DNA from: Planctomycetaceae bacterium
Lineage (GTDB): Bacteria; Planctomycetota; Planctomycetia; Pirellulales; Thermoguttaceae
Assembly (NCBI GenBank): GCA_003509805.1
Contig: DOMV01000382.1
Span: 1 to 6,786 of the forward strand
Reading direction: 5' to 3'
Length of the DNA stretch: 6,786 nucleotides
Position 1 is the stretch's first letter, and every line of letters starts with the position of its first letter. Below are positions 5,102 to 6,786 of this stretch, one piece after another. The notes below the pieces were generated by a model, which ran no database searches, was not told the origin of the DNA, and saw only the letters and a program-made list of their open reading frames with translations. The translations under genes and the position numbers were made by a program.

Positions 5102-6490
5102 CTAAAACAAACATGGCCGGCGGTATTCACGGAAACGTCTTATGGTAATCGGGGCGCAAACGACGAGAAGGGTGAAAGCCCACAGAAAGGCGAAAACGAT
5201 TTGGGTGATGTTATAACCGTGCTCGTTCGATTGCCAGAACGGACTGGGGGCGAGCAGGAATCGTGGAACGTCATCCGGCCATGACGAACCGATTTCCAGC
5301 GAAAACTGGAGAATATGCGCGGGAACGCTGACAAACAGGACGAACGCGACGGCGAGCAACCAGACCAGGGACCGCGGAACCCAGCGTTTCAGGAGCAAAG
5401 CCCAGAGCAGCCGGGTGGTCGTCGCGTAGTTGAAAATGAACAAGGCCGTCGTCGCCATGCAGAGAGACATTCCGAGGGAGCACAGTGCGCCCACCCAAAG
5501 AAATTCCATCGTTAAAAGCCATACAAGCCCGTTGACAACGCCGGAAGAAAAAGGAAAACGAAGACGGCGCAGCAAACCGTTTTCAGGAATGTCCTCTCGT
5601 TGTCTCAGGGGATAGACGCTCCGTTCACACGCGAAAACCAGGGCGAATACCGAAAAAAGCACGATTCCGGAAACATACGACTCAATAGCGAAAAAGGTAC
5701 TTGCGTCCTCTGCGTTCGGGATCGTGGAATCGCTGAAAGCGACGACGATGCCCGTGCAAAAGATGAGAAACGCGAGGATCGTTATTCCACGCCGTAGCGG
5801 GAACAGCCGGTCGGCGCTTGCCGGAATGACCTGGGCCAGGGCGAACCAGTACGCGAGCATCGGAAGCAGGAATCCCAGAATAACCCCGGCGCCCGCCCAG
5901 ACGAACCACGGTTCTCTTTCGAAGGCCATGTGGAAAAGACCGACGGAAATGAGCCCCAAAACGAGCATGATGAAGAGGAACGGTACGGCGTGGAGAACCG
6001 CTCCGAGCCAGGAACGGACGCCGATGAAAAAGGCGGTCGCGATCGCGTTGAAAGTCTGTGTCAGCCAAAAACCGCCGATGATGCAGAAGAGCATCGTACC
6101 GAAATCGAGGCCGCGAAACATGTGAACCAGCGTGAAAAACGGCAATGCGACGGCGTAGGTGATTCCCGAGAGCACCAACGAACACAGCATCCGGCCCCTC
6201 ACGATCCGGGCGGGCGGAATCAGCGAAAAAAACATCGGGTCCTCGTTGATCCGATCGACGGCGCAGCGGATGATCGTGTGCAGGAGCACCACGGCAAGCG
6301 TCCCGGGGAAAACGACCAAAAAAACGCTGTTGAACAGCTTTTGTCCCGGATTGGCCCCCATGAACTGCGGCTCCCACCGCAGCTCAAAGATAATCGTCAG
6401 GATCAACACCGTCAGGTAGATGCATAACAGCAGCATCAGCAATCGGTTACGGACCGCCTGGCGAAGCTCGCGGAGAAAAACGGGATTCAT
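5102..6490 (-). CDS. ABC-2-like multi-pass transporter permease
   Basis: Integral inner-membrane protein of 462 residues with about 12 predicted helices, near residues 17-35, 53-75, 101-121, 131-156, 167-188, 196-222, 235-252, 268-287, 317-336, 338-357, 372-397 and 428-450. The start MNPVFLRELRQAVRNR is an amphipathic basic helix typical of large ABC-2-like permeases that I associate with planctomycetes. The loop INEDPMFFSLIPPARIVRGR (81-100) matches the family's conserved cytoplasmic segment between helices 2 and 3, thought to contact the ATPase. The frame is open to a GTG at 6550, but that lies at the very edge of the predicted -10, upstream of the transcript start. The ATG at 6490, with gaaga seven bases before it, is therefore preferred. 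There is no ATPase next to it on the same strand; the LolD-type ATPase in this window is not its usual partner class. Substrate unknown. Confidence 0.85.
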   Translation of the reverse strand: MNPVFLRELRQAVRNRLLMLLLCIYLTVLILTIIFELRWEPQFMGANPGQKLFNSVFLVVFPGTLAVVLLHTIIRCAVDRINEDPMFFSLIPPARIVRGRMLCSLVLSGITYAVALPFFTLVHMFRGLDFGTMLFCIIGGFWLTQTFNAIATAFFIGVRSWLGAVLHAVPFLFIMLVLGLISVGLFHMAFEREPWFVWAGAGVILGFLLPMLAYWFALAQVIPASADRLFPLRRGITILAFLIFCTGIVVAFSDSTIPNAEDASTFFAIESYVSGIVLFSVFALVFACERSVYPLRQREDIPENGLLRRLRFPFSSGVVNGLVWLLTMEFLWVGALCSLGMSLCMATTALFIFNYATTTRLLWALLLKRWVPRSLVWLLAVAFVLFVSVPAHILQFSLEIGSSWPDDVPRFLLAPSPFWQSNEHGYNITQIVFAFLWAFTLLVVCAPITIRRFREYRRPCLF

Positions 6491-6553
6491 CGGGACATCT
6501 TCAGGTACGTGACTGATCTGTGAAAAAATATTCGAACGCGGCCCGCGCACCCC

Positions 6554-6582
6554 ATTCTAAAGTGAACGATTTTGAAAGTCAA
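6554..6582 (-). promoter_or_regulatory. Sigma-70-type promoter of the ABC permease gene
   Basis: On the minus strand, -35 TTGACT (6582-6577) and -10 TAGAAT (6559-6554) are separated by 17 bases. Each hexamer matches the consensus at five of six positions. The predicted transcript start is near 6547, giving a leader of about 57 bases to the ATG at 6490. This is the best promoter in the window and it rules against the upstream GTG start. Confidence 0.75.
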
Positions 6583-6596
6583 CCGTAACGCGGGCC

Positions 6597-6624
6597 TTGT
6601 GACCCGAAAGAAGTCGGATATAAT
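6597..6624 (+). promoter_or_regulatory. Promoter driving the tRNA-Leu region
   Basis: TTGTGA (6597-6602) and a perfect TATAAT (6619-6624) with a 16-base spacer predict transcription to the right from about 6631. The next supported gene on that strand is the tRNA-Leu, 107 bases further on. It lies back-to-back with the permease promoter, with 14 bases between the two -35 hexamers. Confidence 0.55.
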
Positions 6625-6651
6625 CGTGTATCCCGTGTCGATGCGTCGCAA

Positions 6652-6682
6652 AGCCCCTCGCCGAAATGCCGCCGTCGGGGCT
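6652..6682 (+). other. Hairpin in the tRNA-Leu leader
   Basis: agcccc (6652-6657) pairs with ggggct (6677-6682) around a 19-base loop; an alternative ccga/tcgg pairing (6661-6664 with 6675-6678) overlaps it. It falls inside the leader between the predicted promoter and the tRNA and might guide 5' processing. No T-run follows, so it is not a standard terminator. Confidence 0.35.
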
Positions 6683-6737
6683 CTCGTCGTAACACGATCC
6701 GTTTTGAAATCGCGCATGACACGGTGAACGACAGGTT

Positions 6738-6786
6738 GCGGGCGTGGTGGAATTGGCAGACACGTCAGACTTAGGATCTGGTGCCG
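6738..6786 (+). tRNA. tRNA-Leu (anticodon TAG), 5' part, cut by window end
   Basis: The sequence starts gcgggcgtggtggaattggc, closely resembling the 5' half of bacterial tRNA-Leu. A 7-base acceptor arm (6738-6744), T8, and a D-arm with aattggcagac are followed by the anticodon stem tcaga/tctgg (6765-6769 and 6777-6781). This stem closes a 7-base loop cttagga, with anticodon tag at 6772-6774, which reads CUA/CUG-type leucine codons. The start tgccg of the long variable arm is visible before the window ends. The variable arm, T-arm and 3' acceptor lie outside, so intactness cannot be checked. Confidence 0.93.

Noticed and set aside
193..6490. A complete tripartite efflux system from the TolC protein, ATPase and permease
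   Set aside because: No adaptor protein is present, the genes lie on different strands in separate units, and the permease is of a family not expected to pair with a LolD-type ATPase.
6487..6717. Minus-strand 76-codon open frame upstream of the permease
   Set aside because: It spans both predicted promoters, is Arg-rich and has no ribosome binding site or recognisable feature.

Overview
The window looks like a stretch of planctomycete chromosome. It is moderately GC-rich, with loosely packed genes and weak or absent Shine-Dalgarno sequences. The clues are family-level and recalled, not searched: an ABC permease beginning MNPVFLRELRQAVRNR, a LolD-like ATPase with an SVGEQQR signature, an Old Yellow Enzyme homologue with a KHAHGY active-site motif, and a dispersed repeat ending gaagcgtaagcgagtg. 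I hold the phylum at moderate confidence and name no genus.

Layout. Positions 1-192 hold no supported gene, but carry one copy (70-121) of a roughly 52-base repeat whose second copy lies at 5050-5100. On the minus strand come a TolC-type outer-membrane efflux protein (193-1518) and, upstream of it, an exported Sel1-repeat protein (1724-2536). The 205 bases between them contain a 27-base dispersed repeat plus a diverged inverted copy, together able to form a long hairpin. A 314-base divergent intergenic region (2537-2850) leads to two plus-strand genes: a LolD/MacB-type ABC ATPase (2851-3588) and an Old Yellow Enzyme-family flavin oxidoreductase (3609-5051), only 20 bases apart. The second exact copy of the 27-base repeat is fused to the 3' end of the ATPase gene. 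It supplies the last codons and the stop, and it runs into the oxidoreductase leader. Converging from the right is a roughly 12-helix ABC-2-like permease (5102-6490, minus) with a near-consensus promoter at 6554-6582. Back-to-back with that promoter is a plus-strand promoter (6597-6624), a 107-base leader with a hairpin, and a tRNA-Leu (anticodon TAG) cut by the window end.

How the genes fit together. The TolC protein, the LolD-like ATPase and the ABC permease are all transport parts. They do not form an evident complete exporter: there is no periplasmic adaptor, the permease is on the opposite strand, and it belongs to a family not normally paired with LolD-type ATPases. The oxidoreductase is probably co-transcribed with the ATPase, but no shared pathway is visible. 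I found no CRISPR array, transposase or defence system. The most unusual content is the two dispersed repeat families at gene ends, especially the one that has become coding sequence in the ATPase tail.
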